Source of the DNA: Colletotrichum lupini
Lineage: Eukaryota; Ascomycota; Sordariomycetes; Glomerellales; Glomerellaceae
Direction: 5' to 3'
Length of the DNA stretch: 64,000 nucleotides
Assembly: GCF_023278565.1 (NCBI RefSeq)
Contig: NC_064672.1
Location: 806,001-870,000 of the forward strand
Part shown: piece after piece, positions 9,682 to 23,161 of the stretch
Position numbering within the stretch: position 1 is the first letter of the stretch
Layout of the letters: each line of letters opens with the position of its first letter
Position numbers and translations under genes: made by a program
The notes under the pieces: generated by a model
What the model saw: only the letters and a program-made list of their open reading frames with translations
The model's database searches: none
What the model was told of the DNA's origin: nothing

Positions 9682-12084
9682 CTTAATAGGAATAGAAGCA
9701 GACAGCAAGAGTCGTGGCCTTCGTCTCGATGATAGAATTTTGCGGGTATTTGATAATGCCTTTGCGCGCCAATTCCTATCGTGATGATGATGATTCAAAA
9801 ATCATGTTGGGAGAAGCCAAGGGGAAAGAGGCGAGTGACTCAACTGTGGCAAGATTCCAGTCAGAGTACAAAATGATTTCCTGGGTACCCGAAGGCAATA
9901 TGAGAAGCAGCTGTCAATAGTCTGTAAACGCAATCCCAGGACCTTCCTTTCAGACAGAGTCTGCCTCGTGGCAAGCATTGGCGGGATGTGGTAAGTCCAC
10001 TTCACTCTCTCCTTCCTGCATACTTTGTTGCGAGAAGTTTAAACACACCAGAAGGAGCATCATACAGGAGAGGCAAGGCAGTGGCTTTGGCTAACTTGTG
10101 CGATTACCTAGATGGGCCTATCTTAATGAGAGACTACGGCCGAACCGAAATGAGAACGTCGACCGCCTCGTTCCGGCGACCGTTCTGACATGCCTGAGAA
10201 GTTTGTATCTACCTCGGATCTCTAGTCCTTGGGAGAAGGTTTTCAGACAATGCACTGACTACAGATTTCAAGACTTGGTCAAATCCATCTTCTCAATGTT
10301 TGGGCTTCTGCGCCTTTGAATGAAGCATCAATTTCATAGGTTCTCACGGGATAGGGATGAGGAGCCGAGTTTCCATGGAAGATCAACTGATAGATCTCTC
10401 TCATTTTGATTCTACGTAACTCAGCCAGGTATATGATTCGGGACGCATAGGGGCTTTGATGGCACAGTGGCATAGAACACTGTCGTATTCTTCACCATCT
10501 TGATCTCATCCCGGGGTCAATGAGACCCGTGGTCCATAAGGCGTCTCATGGCCGTTTGTACCTTTTTACGAACCAGTTCCACGCAAAGACAAGGCAATGC
10601 CTCTTTGGTCTATATTTTTGGTCGTGGACATGATGATTCCAGCCCGCTGCTGAGACGCATTTGTATCGCCCAGATCCTGTTGAAGTACAATTCTTCTTCT
10701 TGCATCTCTGCTTACATGGACTCAACAAAGAGCGTTCCCTCTTTTTCACAATCAGTTACTCAGTATAATAAAGACTCATGCTCTTGCATCGAAGAACAGT
10801 CCGGGAATATTCCCCTCAAGCAACAGCAACGCACCAACATCTTCGAACCCCCAACACTCCCGGCGGCCGAAGGCCCCGCGGAAGACGTAACAACACAACA
10901 ACATTCCGTGGGTCGTCGGTGATGTGGATCTCGAGACCGGGACATGGAACACGAAAAGAGACCCCTTCCTGACAAGAAAGCCACGCAAACACGTCAACAC
11001 GCACGTCCCCGCCTGTCCCACCGCTCCTCCGGTCACAGTGACAGTCCCCTCCGATCTTCTCCGTAGGCTTTCCCTCTTTCTTCCTTCCATTCTCGTCCGC
11101 AACCCATGATCCATCCATGATTCGGCATCCCCCTTATCCTCCACCAAGCCAAGACCGGGGTCGATGGGGGAAAAGCACAGCAAGGCGCGTAGCCAAGCCT
11201 TCGACACCCCGGGTGACAACGTACAAGAAGTCGCAAGACTACGACATTGTCAAAAACTGGGCTTGGCTGTGTCGTCTCATGCTGCTTCAGCCGCCAAGCT
11301 CTTGTCGTCCAACTTCCACTTGGCGATCCCCCCAAAAAGTCGAGATAAAAGAGAAGCTCGGTCCAGCTTGTAAAAGCCACTGACACGATGCCAACCCTCA
11401 AGACCGCCAAGTGCAGTCAGCAAAACCGCCAAGTGGCACAAGTGACAGCCATCACTTACACTGCCTCGCTCTCGGCACTCTCAAGTTAACAGCCACATCG
11501 GAATAGCGCTCATCACCGTCGCAGCAAAGCAAGCCCTCCAGACAACATGAGAGTCACCAGGCATGAACAGTGAACCCTTGCGCAGTTGCGATTCGCAAGC
11601 TGCCTCGTTGCCGTCGCGCCATTACATTGCTCTTACGTTTTTGCTTCCTAGCATGCCCGGATACCCTGTGTCGTCTCTATTCCCTCTCAGGGAAACATCG
11701 TTTGCCGTGCCCATCTCGGTTTCATGTCCCGCCAAAGCCGCCAGCCCAGTAAGTCTATTGGACATCTTTTGTGGCTCAGAGATGCTGTTTCCCCGCTGTT
11801 CTTCCCCATCCCGTCCGTTCCCGCAAGGTGTACGGGACCCCTCTACCCATGTCGAAACAAGGATACTAGGTAGTCAACGCAACGCTCTTCGCTGCAACGA
11901 CATCGTGGGAGAAAGCAGATTGATAAGAAAGCTGATTATCTTCATACGATTCCTGCCGTCTCTAAAACGCCAAGTTTACTCTTGTCCCTACATTTCCCGC
12001 ATATTTTTCATCATATCCTTAGTATTGCTCACGCCTTTTCCCTATATTTTCCCTTCTTCTCCATCGTCTATCCCTCCATCCCCG
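9682..12084. other. Intergenic region, no gene recognised
   Basis: 2.4 kb with only short overlapping frames in all directions. None has a recognisable domain, splice pattern or start context. The right end is the 3' flank of the cation transporter. A longer plus-strand frame at 11563-12192 overlaps the transporter 3' end antisense and looks like chance. Confidence 0.5.
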
Positions 12085-14374
12085 TCATGCAGAGTTTCGC
12101 CCGCTCGAGATTTCAGTCTCCGTGACGTCTGCCGTCTCCTTCTTCGTCCTCAACAGGATGTCCTTGAGCGTCCTCTTCTGGGGCTTCTTTGAGAGTCTCT
12201 CGTACAGCGGCTTGTGCTCCTCATGAGGATCGTGAACCTCGCTGTAGTCGACATGGACGAAGGCTCTTTCGACATCAGACAAACCTAGCAGCGTCCAAAA
12301 AGTCAGCAAAATCAAGCTCCCTTCTGTCCTTCCATCAAATCTCATCGCTAAAGGAAAGAGAGTACTTTACCTTCGACCTTTCTCTGCAGTTCCTGAGCAA
12401 CGTCGTGCGAGATTCTCAGGGGCGTCGTCTCATCCATGACGATGTCAATCTCCACGTAGTAATTTTGTCCTGCGTGATACGCGCGGCACTGCTCGTGGAG
12501 TCAGAGGGGCCATTTCTCACGCATATATGTCTCTCGCTCTCTCAATTTGGTATATTCTTACAGTGTCAACTTTGAGAATCCGAGTATCGTGGGTCATGGC
12601 CATGTAAATCAGCTTCGAGACAAAGTCTCTCGGCGCCGACTTGCCGACGAGCAACCACACCTGCTCAAAGGCGTTGGACACCCAGGAGAACAAGATGAGC
12701 AGCGCAATGCAGATGGCGCCAATGGGATCCAAGTACCACACGAAGCGGTCTCCCACGACGGACATGATCAGGCCGAAGCTGTTGACCACAATGTCATTGC
12801 GGTGGTCGATCTACGGAAGGCTATTATTAGCAACAGGCGTCGTCCGAACAGACAAGCCGCCCCGGGGGGAAGGTTAAGCAACATACAAAAAACACATGCA
12901 CTGAAGGGAATTTCCGGTAGGCGAAGCAGTAGATCATCAGGGAGGCCTTGGCAAAGATGGCCACACCAACGATAACGATGGGGACAATGTGCAGTTGTTC
13001 AGAGGCCCGCTTGCCCTCGCCAAGTGAGCGGCCTGACTCGACCTGTTGCGCCCCCGGATCAGCCATCTCAAACTACCAAGTCATACGTCACTTGGCGAGA
13101 AACTTACCAGAAGTTGAATGGCAACGGTTGTCATGAGAGCGCAGAATAAGATGATGCCAATCGTCTCAATCCTGGTTCGTCCCTATTATTTCATCCCCAG
13201 TCTGTCAGACCCTGCTTTGGAATTCAATTGCCAAGGGTGATAACTCACCACCGGGTACTTGTAAACGCTCGGCCGCGCCGCCATCCTTGAGGTGATGAGC
13301 ATCACAAAGGATGAGACCAGATCCATCTGGGCATTTCTTGGTCAACTCAACTCCTCTAATGATGCCGCAACTCAGAAAATGATTGACTAACAAATGCGTC
13401 GGCTGCAGTGGCAAAAAGCTGGAGAATTCACGAGTCAATAGGAGTCCGTGAGCACAGGGACTTGGCTGCCCATCTTACCGACAGAGACCCAGTTGAGACG
13501 GCGGCGTAGAGCTGAATGACGAATAGGCAAAAGTTGACTGTGAAGGAGGCGTTGACGGCGAACTTGATCTTGGGACCCATTCGCGCGTCTTCAGCAACCT
13601 GCTGTCTCTCTTCATCCTCGGCACCGAGGAATTGGTCAATGAGCTCATTCTGTCGGTTGTAGAATTTCTTTAGTTTCCTCTTGTTGCCCTTGGGATGCTC
13701 AATCTTCATCTGCTTCTTGGAGACATTGTCACGACGGTGTCGACCAAAGTCGTAGGGGTCCGGCCGATAAGTGTCGACGGTAGAAGCGTCCGTGGCGTCG
13801 ACGTTGGAGTACGGGCCGTCGCCGCCGCCTCTCTTGGAGGAAGTTCTGACGACGTCGCTCTTGTTGGCTGCTGTGTCGTTCGAAGTCGACACGAAGAGCC
13901 CTTCAGTCACAGCTTTGTCGTCCGTGCCAGATGGCTGAACCGGTGAGATGATGTCTGCGTTGTCCTTTAGGTGTTCATTGTGTTCCTTGTTCGCTTCAGC
14001 CTTCGAATTACTTTCCGAATGACCGACAGAGTTGCCTCGAGCTGAGGCGACTGAAGCACAATGGTCAGCGGGGACTGGTCGACGTGTGAAAGAGTGGGAT
14101 GAAGTGAAGCAGTGGCCACCACGGTTGTTGGTGGTCAGTGGTCACAGAGCAGGACCGGCGGCAGGGAAATCCGATGCGAGCAGCAGTCGCACATCTCTGC
14201 GAGGATGTGATGAACCAGCCAGCAAAGTGGAAAGATAGGATAGGTGAGGCGAAGGAGAGCATAGCGGGAAGGGGTGGGAAGGGGTGTGGCCAGGAAAAAA
14301 AAAAGAGACAGAGCCGAAACCCACGTACTAGATGATGGTTGGACGCCGTCCTGAGACTCGCGTGGAGTTTGCAT
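12085..14374 (-). CDS. Cation diffusion facilitator, Mn-type (DxxxD)
   Basis: Nine minus-strand exons: 14374-14329, 14050-13479, 13418-13392, 13326-13249, 13182-13108, 13042-12887, 12810-12562, 12488-12371 and 12284-12085. They total 506 residues, all junctions in frame. The protein has a long polar cytosolic N-terminus with KKQMKIEHPKGNKRKLKKFY, then six membrane segments and a C-terminal metallochaperone-like domain (YYVEIDIVMDETTPLRISH ... AFVHVDYSEVHDPHEEHKP). The metal site in TM2 is ADAFMDL (Asp213, Asp217) and in TM5 is DHRNDI (Asp320, Asp324). DxxxD in place of HxxxD marks manganese-type CDFs, which export metal from the cytosol or load the Golgi/vacuole. The acceptor of exon 2 could be 9 nt later (14041) in the same frame. 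It is divergent from a ZIP transporter 3.4 kb away. Confidence 0.9.
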
Positions 14375-15594
14375 TTTTGGGAACTATTGAGCTGGGTTGG
14401 TTCTTGGGTGAGATGGGAAAGTAGAAAGAATAGTACAATAGTGAAGTCGATTTTGAGACTGGTAGTCGTATATTAAAAGAGAGTAGATGGCATCCTGTAC
14501 GGATACGTAGTACTGTTCCTGATATCATGCCCGCCTCTCCGCAAAGTCCGGGGGGAGGGAGCCGGGCTGCAGAAGCGGCCCCTTATTTCGTTGATTATCA
14601 TCATCAGTAAGCTCTTGCAAGCTTCCCGGCGGCCCTGCCCCCTTCAATGCGCACATGTTGAACGGGCTAGAACGTTGAGATTGAGAGGGGGAAACAAAAA
14701 GCACCCTGGACAATGACGGCAAGATTTGAGATGTGGTGCGTGTACAGGAGGCTTTCCCGCTCGTTTCTTGCCATTTCAACTCCACCGTTCCGCCAGTAGA
14801 GTGGTGATGATGGCGCACGAGGTGTTGATGTTCAGGGAATCAGGGGGCAGCTATTTGTGTCTTCCTTGTCAGAGACAACTCGTGCCGGTTTGACTTACAA
14901 GTGCAAGCGAGGGAGGCATACGCAGTCGGCAGGCGGAGTCGAGAGAGTCAAAGGTCATTTGGAGTCTAGCTTGGAGTCTCGGAGGGAAGAATGACAGAGG
15001 TGACCCTGCGAGGATGTTCAGAAGCAATGATTATGTCGTTCAAAGTGATGCATAGCTGACCAACAGAAGCAGGTTGCGGGATGGGAGTATGTCAGGATGA
15101 TCAAGGAAAGGTCCGAGTTACGACTTACAGGTACATTGGTACACGAGGTACACGACTACGACACTGGCACAGGGCACAGTGAATGCGGCGCCGATTGGCC
15201 AGGGGCCGTGTTTCACGCACGACGGCAGACCCAGGAGCCGCGTGGGTGCACCGCAACAGGAAGCGACGAGTCCTTCTGCCAAGAGTTTGGGGCTGTTACA
15301 GAGTTTTGGGCAAAGTAGCAGCGAGTAGTAGCTGTAGCGTAATCCAAAGCCAACTGTTGGCTCTCGCCCTCTCCTCTGACTGCCTCCCTTGGCCCTCCCA
15401 CAGACGGTGAGACTTCGCGAGACTTTCGATACTTCGGCACCACTTCAGAAAGACTCGGGCAGAGTTTGGAAGGCGAGAGCTGAGCGCTCGGAACAACTTG
15501 CATGTTTGTTTCAATCCGGAGCAAGAATGAACGACTCCAAGACCCAACATCCCCGCTTTTCTTCGTCTCCAACTTCTCTCTTTCAACTTCACTT

Positions 15595-15630
<36 letters not shown>

Positions 15631-17793
15631 CTCGGTGACCGGTGACCACTCACCCACTCTCTCACATCACCAACTCGTGCCGGCTCAACTATCGGTTCAC
15701 GCTCGGATACTATAGCTTTGCTTTCTTACCGTCGCCTTCAACAGCAACAACACGCGGGCCCTGTCTCCTGTCTCTCAACTGGCCTCATCTCTTGTCTCTT
15801 CTTGTCCATCTCAGACACCGACGGCTCCTCTTTTCCATCACGTCCCTTGGCTGCTTGGCTCCCCCAAGTTTTACTAGCCCTGCCTGGAAACTCATGGTGC
15901 AGATCTGTTGACGACTTCTCGGCGCCAGGATGTCATCCCATCCCATCTTGTGAGCCCATTCCAGAGAGTCATTCGTCACGCCCTCTCTCTCTCACCTCTC
16001 AGTTCTCACTATGGAGTATACACATCAGCCTCCGACTAAGCCCCGACTGCGATTGTCGCGGTGGGCTGCGAGTTGTTAGGCAAAACTTGCCCTCAGATGT
16101 TTGTCCGATATAGGAAACTCTGCACGTGAGACACTCGAGGAGTAGACCCAGAAAAGCCCCGGCAAGAAGAAGCGGAGAAGAAGCAGAAGCCGACTAGAAG
16201 CAGAACCCAGCAAGGGCAGATGGAGCCTCCAGTCAGTCACTCACTCAACCAGTCACCCATCAACCCCGTGCTACCAAGCCTGCTAAACCACCAAAGACAG
16301 CTTGGCTAACCCTTCTCTGCAGAATCGCAGCCAAGCAACCGCAGCCAAGCCAAAATCAACGACAGAATGCCATCCACTGCCGTGGGAAAAGGGGACAAGT
16401 GTGTCAGTGCTCTTGGCTACTCTCTTGGCTTTCGACGGCTTGTGCCTGTCCCGCCAAGTTTCCCCTCTCTCCGCGCCTCCAGTCAAGCCTCCCCCGCGCT
16501 TCTTCTTCGTGGGCTTCCCGGGAAGCCTCCCTAGACACCAAGAGTCAAATCGAGTTAAGAATTTTCCGACTGGCAACCCTGGCGCCAGACCCCGGGAGGC
16601 TCCCGTTTCACACAACCCAAATTTTACAAATGCCGGCGCCCCATTTTGACGCGCACCCCACGTCCATATGGTCCATATGGACCCCTTCGCGCGCTTGGCA
16701 ATGACCCGATGGAAGATCGACTGTCGTCTCGTTTGGGATATTGCCCATCATCAACCATTATCAGTCCTATTTGCCAAGCGCGACGGATCTGAAGCTGTGC
16801 CGAGTCGAGACGAAAGGTTGGATCAGCCACCACCGCTTACTTACACCTACAGAGACAGAGTAGCATCCACGCCATCCAACCCCATCATCAGGTCCCATAC
16901 AACTTGTTTCTTATCCGTCAGGTCGAGCCGGGCTCTCAGACTTCCCGTCTCAACTCCCTCCGGCAAATCATGCTATAACAAACAACATCGGATCCGGTCA
17001 GCGGCCGGGATCATCGATGCTAGACACAAGTTGGGTCTCAGGCACGCCGCACCGCACCAAGTTGCTCGACTCGACTTGACCGCGGTCGACTTAGCCTACC
17101 TTTCCGCTCCCGCCGTCGTCCTCGCCCCCATACGGATACACACGGTTGTTGCCCACGGTGAACCTTGTTCCCGTTCAGGTCCTCCCGCTTCCCGCTTCCC
17201 GCGAGGCGGACGCTAAGGCCACGTCCCCCCATCACGAACCCACCAAGGCTCAACCCTCAGCTGCCTCATCCTTGGCAACGTCTTCTATTTCTGAATCGGC
17301 TGGGTGGCACAGGGACCGCTGTCCCATGTCAACGTTTATTCTTTCCCTACCCGCTTGTACACGGGCTGCATTGCGCGGGCTGTCATAGGAAGCATATTAA
17401 AGCGAGTCGAGCCCAGACTTTGACCAAGATTTCCCTTTCGCCCATCATCAGAGCGTCTGTTGTCGTTCTATGCTTTTATCGCCCGTTTCTTCCTTCCGTT
17501 TTTTCCTTTCTCTTCGTTTCCACTCCTTTTTTGTTTTCCTTGCTCTCAAACCTACGACAGCCGGGGCCAGATCAGCATTTTCGTCTGTTCTCTAACTGAA
17601 GCTGCGGGACAGCTTCTCATGTCCCCTTGTTCTCAGTTGCCTTCGCTTTACGAATGAGTCCTTGTCAGTAGGCGGCCCCGGATTATTTGGCTGCCTTTTT
17701 CCTTCTCGAACCCTCCTTATCTTTTATTTCAGGATTGCCAATCAAGCAGCAATCCTCTTTTGAGCGACAAATACCAGATTTTTTGTAATCAAG
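14375..17793. promoter_or_regulatory. Long shared upstream region of the CDF and ZIP metal transporters
   Basis: A 3.4-kb spacer between divergent start codons with no supported coding region. It has a (CA)n microsatellite at 15596-15625 and CT-rich tracts near 17460-17560, just before the ZIP gene, that look like a fungal core promoter and 5' leader. Several short frames are present but none resembles a known protein. Confidence 0.5.
15596..15625. repeat. (CA)n microsatellite
   Basis: About 15 uninterrupted CA units, in the spacer between the two metal transporter genes. Confidence 0.95.
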
Positions 17794-19358
17794 ATGGACG
17801 GAATGAAAGAGCCCAAGCCCCAGTGTGGCGCTAAGAAGGGTGGTCAATCGGCTGAGTATGATGTTGGCCTTCACGTTGCTGGTCTTTGTAAGTTGGCCCC
17901 AAAACACTTTCCACTGGTGTCTTATCAATTTGGCTAACTTGGCGCAGTTTTGGTCTTGGCCTTTTCCATCTTTGGTATGCGATATGAACAAACGAAACGA
18001 GTCCTTTCGCGGGTCAACGTACTAACAAGACCGTTCCAGGCGCTGGCTTCCCAGTTGTGGCCAAGAAGGTCAAGTGGATGAAGGTTCCTCCCAAGGTCTT
18101 CTTCGCATGCAAGCATTTCGGTACAGGCGTGCTCATCGCGACGGCGTTTGTGCATGTAGGTTGTTTTGGCTCATTTAGTTGCACAGAACTAACACGGCAC
18201 AGCTGCTTCCCACCGCCTTCGGCAATCTCATGAACCCGTGCCTCCCGGATCTCTTCACCGACGACTACCCACCTCTTCCAGGTGCCATCATGATGGGATC
18301 CATGTTCATTCTGTTCAGTATCGAGATGTGGATCAATGCCAAGATTGGCGGCCATTCCCACGGAGGACCTACTGGTGATGTGATGCACGACCACGGTCAC
18401 GGAGCCGTCCAGCCTGCCCGGCCTCCTCGTTATGGCCGCAACAGCTTCGATGCCGAGGCAGACAGCATTGACTTTGAGAAGCGAGTCGCACAGCGCGCGT
18501 ACGACGACGAGAAGTCACGCTTCCCTGCGCCTTACTCGGAGACTGTGTATGGAGCGCCACCACCCGCCAACACCAACTTGTCCGACTCTGACATGCCGCC
18601 TTGGTTCGTCGTTTTCTACGAGCAGTATGTGCGCCAGCGTATGGAGATGATGAACATGATCCGAACCACCCAGGAGAAGCAGACGTCGTCGCAGGTTGCT
18701 GTTACGGAGGTCAAGCAGGAAGATCCGTTTTATGATGCCGAGGGTCAACAGGTTGACCCCGCTGTGTATCGCAAGATGTCTCTCAACATTACCATGCTTG
18801 AAGGTGGTATCCTGTTCCACTCAGTGTTTGTCGGCATGACCATCTCCATCACTATTGATGGTTTCATCATTCTGCTCGTCGCTATCCTGTTCCACCAAAT
18901 GTTTGAGGGTCTTGGTCTCGGTTCCCGTATTGCCGCTGTGCCGTACCCCAAGGGCAGCATTCGCCCCTGGGTATTAGTCGTCGCTTTTGGCACCACAGCC
19001 CCCATCGGACAGGCCATCGGACTTCTCACCCGCAGCAGTTACGATCCCGACAGTGCGTTCGGTCTCATCATCGTCGGTGTATTCAACGCCATGTGAGTTG
19101 TTCAGTCCGTTCGTAATAAACCTCGGCTAATGTGACTTAGATCCTCTGGCTTGCTGCTCTACGCTGCTCTCGTCGATCTTTTGGCCGAAGATTTCCTCTC
19201 AGAGGAGGCCAACCGCCTTCTTTCCAACAAGCAAAAGATTACTGCCTTTTGCTACGTTCTCGCCGGAGGTTAGTAATATCCGTGAAACATTTTTGCATGT
19301 AAACACCACTGACATACTACTAGCTGCGGGCATGTCAATTGTCGGTATCTTCGCCTAA
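17794..19358 (+). CDS. ZIP-family metal (zinc/iron) transporter
   Basis: Six exons: 17794-17887, 17948-17974, 18040-18155, 18203-19092, 19141-19268 and 19324-19358, giving 429 residues. All junctions keep frame, and two introns show CTAAC branch points. ZIP proteins move Zn, Fe or Mn into the cytosol. The metal-site segments are HLLPTAFGNLMNPC (from His79), GGILFHSVFVGMTIS (His285) and ILFHQMFEGLGLGSR (His310, Glu314). A His-rich loop, HSHGG...MHDHGHG (about 130-147), lies between TM3 and TM4, as usual for the family. The first residues (MDGMKEPKPQCGAKKGG) are polar and no signal peptide is evident. It most resembles the plasma-membrane ZRT1/2 group; the substrate cannot be fixed from sequence alone. 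It is divergent from the Mn-type CDF gene. Confidence 0.93.
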
Positions 19359-22300
19359 GTCCTTACCGATACCCCCAGGAAGCAAACTTCCTCCACACTC
19401 CTCGATCAGTCTCACGCGAGGGCACAAAACACCCAGTCCGGGCCAGTCACGCAATCAGTTTACACGGCTCGCCGGAACGCCGAGGCTAACTTCAGCCGAT
19501 GAACTCCGAACTCGACAGGACTTTGATAGCAGAGATGAACGCTCGTTATCTTTCAAATGCTGCGCCGGATTTTGTCTCACGGGTCGTGAGGAGACGGACT
19601 GTTTCTAACTACCTATCAACAGCAACTCTCACAAAATCTACCACATTCGTTTTTTTTCTTGCCATCGCTATTCCCAGCACCATTTGTAGCCAGGGATTTT
19701 GTACAATAGTAGTGATGTGGCGTGCGTTGTCAAGAACTTGTCTGGCACGCAAGGCACAGCGAGTGCATACTGGCAACAGGCAATATTGTTTGGGAGATTT
19801 TACTTTTTCTGGGAAAGTCTACATTGAGCATTACAAAGGTGTTAAAACTAATGATAAATTATGGGCATACAACATATCACGAGTCTTATGAGAAAAGACG
19901 TGGAGGGCACTTGTACGATAGGGTTGCCCGAAAGGGTCGGGCATTACATTACTAGACTGCATCAAATATTACAACATCTTTATAACATTGTCAGTCCGAA
20001 CGCTGTCCCCTGTGCCTATCTAATTCGATCGTTTCCTCCAGCCATGGATTTCTAAGCGGTCACACCATGGCTTACGGACCCATCAAAGCCCGTCTCCGAT
20101 CATACCATGAGAGACGATCTACAGCCCCGTGTAAATATTGGGCCTTTGCAGACTTGGAGAAGACAGATGAAGACGGAAGAGACAGACGAAAGGGATTAAG
20201 TAGCCGAACAAGAGCTCGATTAGACTTTCTTACCCAGGCTTATTGGCGTCTGAAATAAAGCAGTACTGGTAACAGCGCGTGTCGATAAGGAGGAGGAGGG
20301 ATCGAGAAATAGAGAGCGAGAGAGAAACGGGGAAGAAAAGACAAGATGCCAAGCAGCTTCACAACAGAAGCAGATAGCGGAAACGAAAAGAAGAAGACTG
20401 GGCAAGCTCAAGAGAAGTACCAAGAGACCAAGAGACGAAAGGCGACGTTGAGAAAGGGTTGCCGAAGTTTAGTGTGTGCCAGGCATGACCCGTGATGCAA
20501 CCATGTTTGCATGGGCGGTGTGGGATGCCAGGCTGCTAGACACGGCTGACCTTGGAAACGAAACCAGCCTTGCCTTTTTTTTTTTTCGTGGTCATTTTTC
20601 CTTTTCTTGCTTTACGTGTAGGTACGTTGTTTTACGCTTCTCTGCCTCTCTTCTTTTTTTGTTTCTCTGTGTCTTTAGACCGTGGACGTGACCTGCCGCC
20701 GCCTGTCCCTGCATATCAAAGATGTCAGAGAGAGGGGGGAGGGACCTGGGGTGTTATGTTTTAACCATGTTCTGTATAAGGTTATTACACGGGCCGGAGG
20801 ATTGCTGCATTGTTGAAAGGCAAGGCAAGGGCTGGGGGAGGAAAGGGAAGAGGGAAAGCGGAAAGGCGTGTTTGTGTGCAGTGGTGCATTCCTGTGAGGG
20901 TGAGGGTTTGGTGATGCATGCATGCGTGCAGGGCCGGGCTTCCCGCGCGACTACTGCAAGGGGCATGCTTCGCACTCCATGGGATCGTTGATGATGATTC
21001 TTCTTCTGCTGTTGGGTGTTGGTTGCTGCTGTTGTGGATGATGTTGCAAGGCAGGTAGGCAGGCACCCTAGAGTTGGACATGGGAGGGTTGTCGAGGATG
21101 GCCGAGGTAGCGGGGGTTCAGAGGGGGGATGGTGTCACTGGTGAAGCTATTAATATGAACCCCAGACAGACATCTGAGGCGGCGGAGGGGAGGCTCAAAA
21201 CTCCAGACGAAAAGAAGGAGGTGTAGTGTAGGGCCGGGGGGGGGGGGCACAGAGAGTTGGGTTACATGCGGACGGATGAATGGGGGAAAGGGGGGGAACG
21301 TTGGTTGGGTTTGAGGTTTGGCTGCGCTGCGCTGCTGCAGACTGCACTGCGGAAGTATGCGGCGCACAAGGAAAGCGGCGAGCGCTTATCAGGCAAGGTA
21401 AGGTCACGATGACGATGGACGGGTGGTGGTTGCGGTTCTAGAAGTTTTGAGTCGTTGTTTCTTGTTGTCTCTTCTCATGCACGCTTTGCTTCTTGCCTTG
21501 AGGTGCGCATACCGCATCTCTGCAGATCTTGCCTTACGCTGTGGCTTGCCTTAGGTGCATACCTGCATTACCTGCAGAGGCACAGACTACTGCAGGCACT
21601 CGCCGGCGGCCGAATGCACCGCGGCTTGAACCTTTTTGATCCTTTATGAAGAACAGAAAATAAAAACGTCCCGAGAGGCGTTATGCAAAGAAGGTATGTG
21701 TGCAGTAGTCTCGTGATGAGAAGCCTAGGAAGGTTTTCCGACGATCTGGGGATACCTAACTTTACAGAGGGCTATGTAAGAAAGGATAAAAAGAGGAGGG
21801 GAAAACGTGAGATTGGCTTTGCTTGGCAGGCGTCACTTTTTTTTTGGCCTTGCTAAAAAAGGGATCTAATCTTATACGAGTGCCCGATTCTGAGGTTAAC
21901 CTCATGGAAGATGAAAAGCTTATGAGATGCTTTTCGGGTGCTTGTTTGGAAGGATGAAGCGGGAATCCGGAGTTTGCCAAGGATTCACCTGTCTCTAAGC
22001 ATGGCCACAATACGCATCGTGCACAACTCTCTCCCCACACACATGAAAGTATGTGACTAGTACGTCAAATGGGGCGAGCGAAACGTTTCTGTCTATGAGA
22101 AGAAATGGAGAATAAGTAAAGAAGTGAGGGAAAAAACGACGGAAATAATGGGAAAATCCCAATGACTGACCAAGACCGTGCATCTATCCTACATCCGTTA
22201 TTCGGTTTCCTTCGGGCGGTTTGAGGGCTGTCTGCGGGATGACTATGACCTCCTACCTAGGCCACCCCCCGCCCCCGCTTCCCTTTGTGCCAGGATCGAG

Positions 22301-23121
22301 GTTCGAAGGTTTCGAGTCGAGCGCGCCAGAGAATGAGAAAACAAAAGACGGGCAACTCGTCACGAGGCAAAAGGGAGGCAGGCAGGCTGAAGGGTGTGTG
22401 TATCAGAAAACGACGGTGAGATGGGTGGATGGATGGTGGGCACTTGCTTTTACAAATACGAAAAAGTCTTGGCACGTGTATGATAATCGCCCGATGAGCA
22501 CGGAAACCGTTCGTAACGACATATTACCTGTACAAAACATATAAGATAATTATTCCAAAGAAGCAAAAGTTGACGACAAATACAATTCGAGCAAAAAGGG
22601 GGTTGCATTTCATGTAGTACCAAAAGACAAAATGTCATGCGGCTTACGACGACCAAGTCGTGCCGGATGCAACGGTATAGTACCTCAGTTACTGTGGTAT
22701 ATGGCTGGCCTTCCGAAAGGAAGATTTTCATCCGGTGTTCGAGCCAGAGATCCGGCCAACCATCCCCCGTCCAGGCAGAAGGCTCGGGCTGGTGACACAG
22801 AGATCGGAGGCTACAGAGGGTTGGTGCGTGGCAGTGATGGTGTGGTGTGATGATGTGCTGATTTGACGGGCATCTGACAAGACGAGAAACCTGGGAAGAT
22901 GGAAGACCTGCTACCTCTTGTTCTGCACCGACCATCAGCTAGTTACCAGAGGGAAGGGGGGAGGGGGGTGTGTGAGGAACGAAACAGAAACTCGAACCGG
23001 GAGGTCGAGAGGCCGCATGGACGTTGTTAAGCAAGTAGAGGACAGAAAGGTTTGCCTGTGGGAGGATGTTGCATTCCGTCATTTTTTCTTCGAGGTGTGC
23101 GTGCGAGAGTGTGCGAGTGTG

Positions 23122-23161
<40 letters not shown>

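Noticed and set aside
11563..12192. A 209-codon plus frame before and over the CDF 3' end
   Set aside because: Ser/Pro/Leu-rich without domain; it overlaps the transporter antisense and lacks splice or start support.
22450..22935. A 161-codon minus frame in the gene-poor region
   Set aside because: Irregular composition, no known motif, no supporting context.
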